DNA of 64,000 bases from JAWXUK01 sp044432725 (lineage in GTDB: Bacteria; Bacillota; Clostridia; Oscillospirales; Oscillospiraceae). Of this stretch, positions 17,701 through 24,520 are shown one piece after another. The DNA lies in NCBI GenBank assembly GCA_044432725.1, contig JAWXUL010000005.1, forward strand, positions 1 through 64,000, in the 5' to 3' direction. The stretch's first letter is position 1, and each line of letters opens with the position of its first letter. The notes beneath the pieces were generated by a model, which did not search any database, was not told the origin of the DNA, and saw nothing but the letters and a program-made list of their open reading frames with translations. The position numbers and the translations under genes were made by a program.

Positions 17701-17846
17701 CAAAAGAGACCGAGAAAAAAGCAAATTAGTCCTGCTAATTCTCGACGAAAGAGGCTAACCTTTGGTTCATTTGCCAGGCGTTTCCCTCCTGTTTTTTGCT
17801 TTGATCCAGTTTTATCGTCATTTTTTTTCTTTTTTGTGTTTGCCAT
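14700..17846 (-). CDS. ftsK: DNA translocase FtsK/SpoIIIE
   Basis: This 1048-aa septal DNA pump has four membrane segments in residues about 30-190 and a long Pro/Glu-rich linker (about 195-540). The motor domain carries Walker A GTTGSGKSVCT and Walker B VVVIDELADLM. A C-terminal winged-helix gamma domain (about 955-1020, MIQRRLKLGYARAARIVDQM) reads polar chromosome motifs. It clears or segregates chromosomal DNA at division or sporulation; FtsK and SpoIIIE cannot be told apart by sequence alone. The linker is longer than usual, hence the many out-of-frame ORFs opposite it. AAAGGAG lies 11 bp before the ATG. Confidence 0.96.
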   Translation of the reverse strand: MANTKKKKNDDKTGSKQKTGGKRLANEPKVSLFRRELAGLICFFLGLFCLFSFFTQDAWFILIFSNSIKGLVGVGFIPYIPTFFLASFILLCHRGRPVVFRVVSALLVPFFLSCMAYGFLLKDNRPDLTDVVTLWNNGKALSGSGVLGSIVGGLFTIAITGVGTIILFFLCSFLLFLAALNRSVMDLIDWYAARPRYEEPVETIEPEVKKPTKVKKQKKIQEPPPESPPILAKDLAEQVEEALAQEEKKEKPPEEAPQEKKLRLPFDFPKKAERKVIPPVPVIEPLPTVEPLKFPEETSKRAEEGKALPTPHLVTNNSPQKIDNAVFTAWEDLKVKPSAVSVPDPLSAKEGRKDAFANPVKEFEKPPDQSFFKKEKAVPTPDQILFPQNNKEQALPLVPQQVPMTPAPVIEQSPPSPLVTLPVAEFPSPSGDPKTLRSTEIRIADDPSMTTLPPTVEASLPTEASPTPQDHFQASSIEFQTPVVPAPFPPSGTQGSSRIEPLSVESPSLHTPPITQEQIQTATEPSLKKQSLQYIPPPLSLLKQGSAVDNHAQQEELSANRLRLEDTLNSFSINAKIHDVTQGPSVTRYEVMLEQGVKLSKIVNLSDDIALALGATGVRIAPIPDKISMVGIEVPNKTVTPVEISTVLGSANFFNSESKVSFAVGKDISGHAIVGNIGKMPHLLVAGTTGSGKSVCTNSLIVSLLYKASPEEVRLIMIDPKMVELQIYNGIPHLLIPVVTDPKKAAGALQWAVTEMMKRYRLFSEVGTRDLASYNQLAETREDMEKMPQVVVVIDELADLMLVAAKEVEESICRVAQMGRASGMHLIVATQRPSADVITGLMKANIPSRISFAVSSGMESRIILDTQGAEKLVGRGDMLYAPLGEGKPTRVQGCLISDAEVSAVVGFVKEHNTMASYSDEIMEEIDQNVAAKEKKNTNAQASFDDENQDEMLDSAVEVVLDVKQASTSMIQRRLKLGYARAARIVDQMEDLGVVGPSEGSKPRQILITKEQWQELKYRRGSSSAAPPPQEEDGHFQNAPWGKEGDFHD

Positions 17847-17899
17847 GTCGTTAAGAACTCCTTTCGGGAGAGGTGATTACAGATTGCTACAGGGTGGTT

Positions 17900-18733
17900 T
17901 TAGACGTTCCCTAAAGTGATCAGAGAGATGCCACCCATAATCCAGCAATAATAGGCGAATATGCCAAATTTTCCTTGATTGGTCAGGGTTTTCACCAGTT
18001 GAATGGCATAATATCCCACGACAAATGAAATAATCATACCCGTTCCATATAAAGGTAAAAGGGCTGTGTCGAAATCTGTGCCAAACATATCCACAATTTT
18101 AAGTATGGTTGCACCTGCTACAGCAGGGAGAGAGAGTAAGAAGGAAAAACGTACGGCAAAATTTCGATCTACACCCAGTAATAGCGCCATAGAAATGGTA
18201 GAACCTGAGCGAGAAAGCCCAGGCACAGTGGCAAAGCCTTGGGCGATACCAATGAGCAACACGTCTTTGACGGTAATGGAGCGAATATTTTTCTTGCCTT
18301 TGGGGCAACGATCTGCGATGTAAAGGATTGTCCCTGTACACAGAAGGGCACAGCTGACAAAATAGGGGTTGTTTCCAAAGGACTCGATCCAAGAATCAAT
18401 GGGAAGAATGAAAAACAAGGGAAGGGTGCCAAGGATAATCAAAAAAACAAGTCTTCTAGCAGGAGAGAGTGGCTTTTCTTCAGGGCTTGGGTCTTTGCTG
18501 ATGATTTCTTTTATCATGGCGAAAAATTCCACAATCATTTCCATAATATCTTGACGATAGGCGAGACAAACAGCCAGAAGGGTTGCAAAATGTAATAAAA
18601 TATTGAAAAGAGAATCTGCCTCTTCCAATCCGTAGTAGTGTTGTAGCAAGGTGAGATGTCCAGAACTGGAGATGGGCAAAAATTCTGCCACACCTTGTAC
18701 CAGTCCGAGTAAAATAGCCAGTCCATAGGTCAA
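17900..18733 (-). CDS. uppP: Undecaprenyl-diphosphatase (bacitracin resistance)
   Basis: This integral membrane phosphatase of about 277 aa recycles undecaprenyl pyrophosphate for peptidoglycan synthesis. Both family signatures are present: GVAEFLPISSSGHLTL near the N-terminus and GLSRSGSTISMALLLG in the middle, with about eight membrane segments. The start is taken as TTG at 18733, because GGAGG lies 8 bp upstream and the protein then begins five residues before the first membrane helix; the longer TTG start at 18748 overlaps that ribosome site. It lies between queH and ftsK on the same strand. Confidence 0.95.
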   Translation of the reverse strand: MTYGLAILLGLVQGVAEFLPISSSGHLTLLQHYYGLEEADSLFNILLHFATLLAVCLAYRQDIMEMIVEFFAMIKEIISKDPSPEEKPLSPARRLVFLIILGTLPLFFILPIDSWIESFGNNPYFVSCALLCTGTILYIADRCPKGKKNIRSITVKDVLLIGIAQGFATVPGLSRSGSTISMALLLGVDRNFAVRFSFLLSLPAVAGATILKIVDMFGTDFDTALLPLYGTGMIISFVVGYYAIQLVKTLTNQGKFGIFAYYCWIMGGISLITLGNV

Positions 18734-18824
18734 GTTACTGTCCTCCAATGATGATTTAGTAAAGGTAAAAAAGGGGGTGTGAGTTGTTGTTTCGTATTAT
18801 TATGGAGATACTTGAAAAAATATG

Positions 18825-19367
18825 TTATTTTTTTTGAGGTTTCTTCAAGTATCTGTCCTCTTCGCTGAAAATACAGCCACAATATTTTTGCATATAAATC
18901 TCATGCTCTCTTGCGAATTGTTGTCCTTCTCGGAAGAGAGGTCTGAAATCTTGATAAAAAAAGTTAAGCTGATAGGTTTCAGCCATTTCTTCTGCGATTT
19001 CCTTCATTAGCTCGTGGTTTTGGTAAGGGCTGATGAAGAGGGAGGTGGTAAAGCTGTCAAAGCCTTCTTCTTTGGCTACTTGAGCCGTTTTTTCCAAACG
19101 GATGCGATAGCAGTGGGCGCAACGATGGTCGATGTCTTCAGCCACGGCTTTGACAAAGGGACGAAGACCATAGGAATCCTCTAGGATGAGAGGGATATTT
19201 TCTGCCTTGCAGTGGTCAATCAGTGCTAATTTACGCTGTTTGTACTCTTGAAAGGGGTGGATATTGGGATTGTACCAAAAAACAGTGGGGCTGATCCCTT
19301 GCTCTTTTAATTGTGCCAAAGGGGCATTGCTACAAGGGGCACAGCAACTGTGAAACAGTAGTTTCAT
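18825..19367 (-). CDS. queH: Epoxyqueuosine reductase QueH
   Basis: This 180-aa member of the DUF208 family is the non-cobalamin epoxyqueuosine reductase that completes queuosine in tRNA. The four cysteine pairs expected for the Fe-S and metal site are visible: HSCCAPC at residues 6-12, CAHCYR in the middle and KYCGC near the C-terminus. The start overlaps the previous gene by 4 bp (ATGA), so the two are coupled. The last codons form part of an inverted repeat (GATACTTGAA / TTCAAGTATC, 18802-18851) without a clear U tract. Confidence 0.93.
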   Translation of the reverse strand: MKLLFHSCCAPCSNAPLAQLKEQGISPTVFWYNPNIHPFQEYKQRKLALIDHCKAENIPLILEDSYGLRPFVKAVAEDIDHRCAHCYRIRLEKTAQVAKEEGFDSFTTSLFISPYQNHELMKEIAEEMAETYQLNFFYQDFRPLFREGQQFAREHEIYMQKYCGCIFSEEDRYLKKPQKK

Positions 19368-19879
19368 AAATAAATATCCTCCTGCAAAGAAAGAATCATC
19401 AGTTCCAATCGATTTTTCATGGCATAGGCAATGGTTTGGGCAGTTCCACCTTTTGGGTTGCCATCATAGACGCAAAGGACTGCTTGGCTGCGGTCGATCA
19501 TATAGCGATTGCGACGCATCATGCAACCTCTGCTATAGTGGTGCTGGACAAGGGTTTCCATTTGGGCAGCTTCTAAGATATTCTGATAACGTTTTTTTTG
19601 TTCTTCGCTCCAAGCGTTGGGTTGCGAGGGACAGGGGATGGCACATTCTAAAGATATTTCTTCGTGTTCTTTTTGTAAGGAGAGGACAATTTCTGCAAAA
19701 TATTGGTCAGTGCCCAAAGCCATTCCTGTAATAAAGTGATGATAGCCTTGGAGGTAAAGGGTGTTCACTTGCTGCTTTAACTCTTCTTTCAAGGCAAGAC
19801 AGCGAGAGTCTGTTTCGTCATAGCCCCAAGGGAAACGATCGGGGCGATGTCCTGTGCAACAGCAGGTTTGTTTCTCCAT
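19364..19879 (-). CDS. SLOG-family protein (DUF1273/YpsA-like)
   Basis: This 171-aa protein has the DUF1273 pattern: CCCTGHRPDRFPWGYDE at the start, then FITGMALGTDQYFAE, RNRYMIDRS and a Gly-rich NPKGGTAQTI near the C-terminus, all typical of the Rossmann-like SLOG superfamily that binds nucleotide-derived ligands. YpsA of Bacillus is linked to cell division, but no firm function is known. It is the first gene of a minus-strand run continuing into queH, with its promoter at 19924-19952. Confidence 0.85.
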   Translation of the reverse strand: MEKQTCCCTGHRPDRFPWGYDETDSRCLALKEELKQQVNTLYLQGYHHFITGMALGTDQYFAEIVLSLQKEHEEISLECAIPCPSQPNAWSEEQKKRYQNILEAAQMETLVQHHYSRGCMMRRNRYMIDRSQAVLCVYDGNPKGGTAQTIAYAMKNRLELMILSLQEDIYL

Positions 19880-19923
19880 CTGGCTGTCCCTTTCTTCGTT
19901 GATTCTTATTTTGTCACAGATTA

Positions 19924-19952
19924 ACTATAATACATTTTTTCCTATTTGTCAA
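19924..19952 (-). promoter_or_regulatory. Promoter of the SLOG-queH run
   Basis: On the minus strand TTGACA, 17 bp, TATAGT. The run may continue through uppP and ftsK, since no clear terminator separates these genes. Confidence 0.8.
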
Positions 19953-20005
19953 ATCTGTGGAAAGATTTCCAAGCTAAATTTTTTTTTCTTTTTTTCATTT
20001 TACTA

Positions 20006-20034
20006 TTGCCAAAGGAAAAAAGTTGTGCTATACT
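20006..20034 (+). promoter_or_regulatory. Promoter of the riboswitch-ribU transcript
   Basis: TTGCCA, 17 bp, TATACT, about 37 bp before the conserved start of the FMN aptamer. Confidence 0.8.
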
Positions 20035-20070
20035 TATGAAGTCAGGAAACTGGCTCACAACAAAATATCG

Positions 20071-20204
20071 ATCTTCAGGGCGGGGTGTAATTCCCCACCG
20101 GTGGTTATAGTCCACGAGCGGTTGTTTCATTACTTTGGAAACAATGTCTAGCAGATTCGGTGTAATTCCGAAACCGACAGTGAAAGTCTGGATGAAAGAA
20201 GATG
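20071..20204 (+). ncRNA. FMN riboswitch (RFN element)
   Basis: The conserved RFN elements are all present in order: ATCTTCAGGGCGGGGTG, CCCCACCGGTGG, the variable arm GTTTCATTACTTTGGAAAC, AGATTCGGTGTAATTCCG, ACCGACAG and GTCTGGATGAAAGAAGATG. The terminal P1 helix ATCTTC / GAAGAT is intact. It senses flavin mononucleotide and controls the riboflavin transporter gene downstream. Confidence 0.97.
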
Positions 20205-20261
20205 TGCAAGTAGAGGAATACTTCAAATATAAACTCTAAAACTCTTTTTGAGATAAGTTTG

Positions 20262-20305
20262 CACCTGAATGATTGGATAGAATTCAGGTTGTGAATTTTA
20301 TTTTA
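20262..20305 (+). terminator. Expression platform of the FMN riboswitch
   Basis: ACCTGAAT / ATTCAGGT forms a hairpin followed by a T-rich stretch before the ribU ribosome site. A competing pairing (GTGCAA near 20205 with TTGCAC near 20258) could act as antiterminator. FMN-induced premature termination is inferred. Confidence 0.6.
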
Positions 20306-20321
20306 AAAGGAGTTTTTCATT

Positions 20322-21032
20322 ATGTCCATGGAAACACAACAACAATCCCACAGCAACCCACAATTACGGGGGAACAGTACACATCTTGATACACGCACCT
20401 TGGTCGCTCTGGCCATGCTGACAGCACTTGCCTATTTCGTTACCTTTTTATCCAACTTTATCCCATTGAAAGTGGCTGGATTCTTGGAATTTGACTTTAA
20501 AGACATGGTGATTGTCATCGGAGGCTTTTTGTATGGTCCTGGGGCAGCTGCCATGATGGTAGTGGCAGTGTCATTGATTCAATTTTTGACCATCAGTTCC
20601 ACTGGTGTGGTAGGACTTGGCATGAATTTACTTGCAACAGGCAGTTTTGCTTGTATCGCCAGTTTGATTTACTGGTATCGTCCTAATTTTAAGGGGGCTG
20701 TCCTAGGTTTGGCAGTGGGGGGCGTTTCTATGACTGCATTGATGCTGGTTTGGAACTATGCCATTACACCTGCTTATATGGATGTACCAAGATCTGTGGT
20801 GGTGGATATGCTGGTGCCTATTTTCCTCCCCTTTAACTTAGTGAAAGCAGGGCTGAACATGGGGGCTACTTTAAGTATCTACCCAACTGTGCAACGTAGT
20901 TTGTCAAAAGCCAATTTGGTGGTGAATCCAGAAGGAAACCGTGAAGAGAATGGGAAAAAAGCATTTTTGATTGCTGTGATGGTGCTGACTGTTTTTGTGG
21001 CTTTGGCTTGTGCCATTGCTGAATTTGGCTAA
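20322..21032 (+). CDS. ribU: ECF transporter S component, riboflavin-specific
   Basis: This 236-aa substrate-binding membrane subunit of an energy-coupling-factor vitamin transporter has a hydrophilic N-terminus of about 25 residues followed by six membrane segments. LVALAMLTALAYFVTF with GFLEFDFKDMVIVIGGF matches the RibU group. Riboflavin specificity is supported by the FMN riboswitch in its leader. It works with the shared EcfA/A'/T module, which is encoded elsewhere. AAAGGAG lies 9 bp before the ATG. It is a single-gene unit with its own terminator. Confidence 0.95.
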   Translation: MSMETQQQSHSNPQLRGNSTHLDTRTLVALAMLTALAYFVTFLSNFIPLKVAGFLEFDFKDMVIVIGGFLYGPGAAAMMVVAVSLIQFLTISSTGVVGLGMNLLATGSFACIASLIYWYRPNFKGAVLGLAVGGVSMTALMLVWNYAITPAYMDVPRSVVVDMLVPIFLPFNLVKAGLNMGATLSIYPTVQRSLSKANLVVNPEGNREENGKKAFLIAVMVLTVFVALACAIAEFG

Positions 21033-21046
21033 GGGATAAATATTGC

Positions 21047-21090
21047 AAAAATCTCCAAGATTTAGGCGACTAAATCTTGGGGATTTTTTT
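21047..21090 (+). terminator. Terminator after ribU
   Basis: Stem AAATCTCCAAGATTTA / TAAATCTTGGGGATTT followed by seven T. The next 250 bp up to the promoter at 21341 are AT-rich and show no recognisable feature. Confidence 0.9.
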
Positions 21091-21340
21091 ATGTCAAAGT
21101 AAGTTTATGCTAATAAAATGAAAAAGGATAGAGAAGTTCTATTCTGATTATTTCAGAAAAATGAGCATAAATTTTTTTCATAGAGGACCGTAGGAATCTA
21201 TTTGATGTGGACTTTTTAGTTGTTTTATGTGAGAATTGTTCTACAGTGATTTCAAAAAAACAAGAATTTCTTCCATAATTCTTCTGAGTTATGGTAGAAA
21301 AGACAGAATAAAATATTTTTTATTTTTTTGAAAAAAAGAC

Positions 21341-21369
21341 TTGACACAAAAGTTAGCCTGTGGTAATAT
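21341..21369 (+). promoter_or_regulatory. Promoter with possible DtxR-type half-sites before DUF3793 gene
   Basis: TTGACA, 17 bp, TAATAT. GTTAGCCT inside the spacer and GGTTAGCT downstream of the -10 resemble the GGTTAGCCTAACC half-sites of iron/manganese-sensing DtxR-type regulators. The promoter is clear; the regulator assignment is weak. Confidence 0.7.
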
Positions 21370-21429
21370 TGGGTTAGCTGTAAGTAATACACAGGATTTA
21401 CCATTCAGTTTGAGAAAAGAGGTGCTATC

Positions 21430-21978
21430 TTGAGCAACCAAGAAATTTTATTCCATTGTGCCCCCACACTGGCGAATGTAAAAATGGGGAATTTATTTTC
21501 AATCTCTTATCAAAGTAAAACTTGGTTGAAAGAGCATATTCGAAGAAAAAATGATATTTTCAACGAGAAAGGTGTCTTTGTTCATTTACTAAAGAGCAAA
21601 AATGGGACTGCGCTTATTTATATTTATCGCAAGAACCAACTGGAAGAACGTCTTGGGGAAAGAGAGATACAAAATTTCTTAGGGGAGTTTGGCTATGATG
21701 AGTTTCAGCTTGAAGCGGCCTTTGAAAAATTGGAGAATCACTTGAATCTCGAGGATTTTCCCCATGAAATTGGTGTTTTTCTGGACTATCCCTTGGAGGA
21801 TATCCGTGGTTTTATCCATCATCGTGGAAAAAATTTCACACATTCTGGATGTTGGAAAGTTTATCATAATCCAGAAAATGCCTTGCTTTTGTTTCAACGA
21901 TATAAAAAATGTGTGCGTATTTATTTAGAGCGTTATGCCCAAGGATTTGATATGAATCGGCTTGTAGTAGCTGGTTGA
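21430..21978 (+). CDS. DUF3793 family protein
   Basis: This 182-aa cytoplasmic protein matches the DUF3793 pattern: HCAPTLANVKMGNLF at the start, ALIYIYRKNQLEE, the HEIGVFLDYPLEDIRGFI core and a closing CWKVYHNPENALLLFQRYKKC. Function is unknown. In many Clostridia this family sits beside flavodoxin or iron-uptake genes, and here a flavodoxin gene follows 187 bp downstream, which suggests a link to iron or electron-carrier economy. The start is TTG with AGAGGTG 8 bp upstream. The spacing to the flavodoxin contains no obvious terminator, so the two may be co-transcribed. Confidence 0.85.
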   Translation: MSNQEILFHCAPTLANVKMGNLFSISYQSKTWLKEHIRRKNDIFNEKGVFVHLLKSKNGTALIYIYRKNQLEERLGEREIQNFLGEFGYDEFQLEAAFEKLENHLNLEDFPHEIGVFLDYPLEDIRGFIHHRGKNFTHSGCWKVYHNPENALLLFQRYKKCVRIYLERYAQGFDMNRLVVAG

Positions 21979-22165
21979 TATATATGTGAAACTAGGATCA
22001 TACCTAACAATCATTGGATTATAATTTTTGGAAAACATTCTGTTTCGAAGGATGATTTATCTGGAAAAGAAATTTTTGATTGTGGGTATTGGCAAAATGT
22101 TTATTATAGGAATACTATAAATAAATGAGTTTTACAACAATTTATAATTTAAAGGAGTTATTATT

Positions 22166-22585
22166 ATGAGTAAATTTGCAGTCGTGTCTTGGAGTGGCAC
22201 AGGTAACACAGAACAAATGGCAGCAGCTGTGGTAGAAGGAATCAACGGAGCAGGTGGCGAAGCTGTCACTGTGGCTTGTGGTGATTTTTCTGCAGCAAGT
22301 GTTGGAGAATATGCTGGCTTTGCTTTTGGCTGTCCTTCTATGGGCGCAGAAGTTTTGGAAGAAGGCGAATTCCAACCAATGTGGGATGGCGTGAAATCTG
22401 CACTTCGTGGCAAAAAAGTGGTTCTTTTTGGCTCTTACGGCTGGGGCGATGGGGAATGGATGCGTACTTGGGTGTCAGAATGTGAAGATGCTGGCATTGA
22501 TGTAGCAGAAAATTACATTTGTAATGAAACTCCTGGTGATGATGAGCTGGGTGAATGTAAAAAAATCGGCGCTGCTTTGGTGTAA
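22166..22585 (+). CDS. Flavodoxin
   Basis: This 139-aa single-domain FMN electron carrier has the phosphate-binding loop WSGTGNTEQMA (residues 8-18), a second FMN loop near FGCPSMGAE, and FGSYGWGDGEWM, where an aromatic residue stacks on the flavin. Length matches short-chain clostridial flavodoxins. It substitutes for ferredoxin under iron limitation in many anaerobes. AAAGGAG lies before the ATG. Acidic composition is typical. Confidence 0.97.
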   Translation: MSKFAVVSWSGTGNTEQMAAAVVEGINGAGGEAVTVACGDFSAASVGEYAGFAFGCPSMGAEVLEEGEFQPMWDGVKSALRGKKVVLFGSYGWGDGEWMRTWVSECEDAGIDVAENYICNETPGDDELGECKKIGAALV

Positions 22586-22627
22586 TTTTAAAACCAACAA
22601 GCTCTCTTTCACAAGTGCTGTGAAAGG

Positions 22628-22668
22628 AAAAAATCTCGGTAAGCCATTTTGGCTTATCGAGATTTTTA
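22628..22668. terminator. Terminator between flavodoxin and ABC genes
   Basis: AAAAATCTCGGTAAGCC / GGCTTATCGAGATTTTT lies between convergent genes, with T or A tracts on both sides, and can act in both directions. Confidence 0.9.
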
Positions 22669-22693
22669 TTTTTGATGTTTTTAAGGGGCGTAC

Positions 22694-24520
22694 TTAGTCA
22701 TCCACTGGATCAAATTGTGAATTATAAAGTTCAGAATAGAAGCCTTTTTCTGCCAGTAATTTTTCGTGATTTCCAGTTTCGATGATGTCTCCATCTTTCA
22801 TAACTAAAATTAAATCTGCATTTTTAATAGTAGAAAGACGATGGGCAATCACGAAGGAAGTGCGTGATTCCATCAATTCATCCATTGCTTTTTGGATGAG
22901 CAATTCTGTACGAGTATCAATGGAAGAAGTGGCTTCGTCTAAAATCAGCATGGGTTTATCTGCGATCATGGCTCTTGCGATGGTGATTTGCTGCTTTTGT
23001 CCTTGGGAAAGTTCAAGATTACTGCTTAACTGCGTGTCATAACCATTTTCTAAGGTGGAAACAAAGTGGGTTAATCCAACCGCTTCCACAGCTTTTTCCA
23101 CTGTTTCTTGAGAAATATTCTCTGTGGCATAGACTAAATTTTCTCGCAAAGTGCCTTGGAAAATCCAAGTATCTTGTAACACCATGCTAAATTGTCCGTG
23201 GACATCTGGGCGCTTCACCTCTTGGGTGGAAATGCCATCAATGAAAATCTCGCCACTGTTTACTTCAAAAAATCGCATGAGCAAATTGACAATGGTGGTT
23301 TTTCCAGCACCAGTTGGTCCGACGATGGCGATTTTTTGTCCTGCTTCTACCTTTGCAGAGAAATTGTGGATGATGGTTTTTTCTGGTAGGTAGCCAAAAT
23401 TAACATTTTTAAATTCCACATCTCCTTTGATATCGGAGAGGGTTTTGGTTTTGTGAGATTCCTCTTCCATTTCCTCTTCTTCTAAAAATTCGAAGACACG
23501 TTCTGAGGCAGCAGAAGCAGATTGTAATTGTTGCATAGACTGGGCAAGTTGTCCCAAAGGTTGGGTGAATAAACGAATATACACCATAAATGCAACAATG
23601 GTACCAAAACTGATGGTGCCATCTAGGGCAAGGATGGCGCCCACAATACAGACAGCCACATAACCAAAGTTTCCGATAAAGGTCATCACTGGCATCATGA
23701 GACCTGACAAAGCTTGTGCTTTGAAGGCAGAAAGTTTCAAATTCCCATTGATTTCATTGAAAATTTCTAGGGCTTTTGCCTCTCCGTTATATGCTTTTAC
23801 CACGGTATGACCAGCATACATTTCTTCAATGTGTCCATTGATAGCGCCCAAGTATTTTTGCTGATTACGAAAGAATTTTTGGGCATTTTTCATCACAAGA
23901 ATCATAAAGATAAAGCCAAAAACCACGCTCAGCAAGGCTGTGGTTGCTAGAATGGCGTTGGTGTAATACATCATGAGGAGGGAACCCACAAGCAAAGTGG
24001 CAGAGGAAACCACAGTCCCAAGGGATTGTGTCAGGGTTTGCCCTATGCTGTCTACATCGTTTGTCACACGAGACAAGACATCCCCTTTGGAATTGCGAGA
24101 AAAGTATCCCATTGGCAAGTGGTTGATTTTTTGGGAAATATCTTTTCGTAATTGTTTGGATATTTTTTGAATGGTGGAAGCCATGATAAATCCTTGTGTG
24201 AGGGATAAAAAATAACTTGTAACATAGATAATAGCCATAGTTGTACCGATTTGCTTGATTGTGTCCATATCAATAGAAGTCATCATTCCTGCTGTGATTT
24301 CGTCGGTAATGTTTGACAGTTGGGAGGGTCCCACCAAGGTCAAACATGAACCCATCATGGCAAAGACCACAGCAATACCGATGATACCGTGATATTTTTT
24401 TGCGTATGCCGTCAATTTTTTGATGGCTGCTTTAAAGTCTTTGGCTTGCTCGCCACCCCCTGGAGGACCTCCTGGAGGACCACGTCTGGGGGCTGGGGCA
24501 CGATATTCTTCATTAGCCAT
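22694..24520 (-). CDS. ABC exporter half-transporter (catalytic NBD)
   Basis: This 608-aa type IV ABC exporter half has a Gly/Pro-rich cytoplasmic N-terminus (about 1-30), six membrane helices (about 45-330) and a nucleotide-binding domain (about 365-605). Walker A is GPTGAGKTT, the signature is LSQGQKQQ and Walker B is MLILDEATSSID with the catalytic Glu. The neighbouring 590-aa half has Asp at that position and a canonical SGGQ signature. This complementary pattern is known from heterodimeric exporters such as LmrCD and TM287/288. Its start overlaps the partner gene by 8 bp. The substrate (drug or lipid) is not predictable. Confidence 0.95.
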   Translation of the reverse strand: MANEEYRAPAPRRGPPGGPPGGGEQAKDFKAAIKKLTAYAKKYHGIIGIAVVFAMMGSCLTLVGPSQLSNITDEITAGMMTSIDMDTIKQIGTTMAIIYVTSYFLSLTQGFIMASTIQKISKQLRKDISQKINHLPMGYFSRNSKGDVLSRVTNDVDSIGQTLTQSLGTVVSSATLLVGSLLMMYYTNAILATTALLSVVFGFIFMILVMKNAQKFFRNQQKYLGAINGHIEEMYAGHTVVKAYNGEAKALEIFNEINGNLKLSAFKAQALSGLMMPVMTFIGNFGYVAVCIVGAILALDGTISFGTIVAFMVYIRLFTQPLGQLAQSMQQLQSASAASERVFEFLEEEEMEEESHKTKTLSDIKGDVEFKNVNFGYLPEKTIIHNFSAKVEAGQKIAIVGPTGAGKTTIVNLLMRFFEVNSGEIFIDGISTQEVKRPDVHGQFSMVLQDTWIFQGTLRENLVYATENISQETVEKAVEAVGLTHFVSTLENGYDTQLSSNLELSQGQKQQITIARAMIADKPMLILDEATSSIDTRTELLIQKAMDELMESRTSFVIAHRLSTIKNADLILVMKDGDIIETGNHEKLLAEKGFYSELYNSQFDPVDD

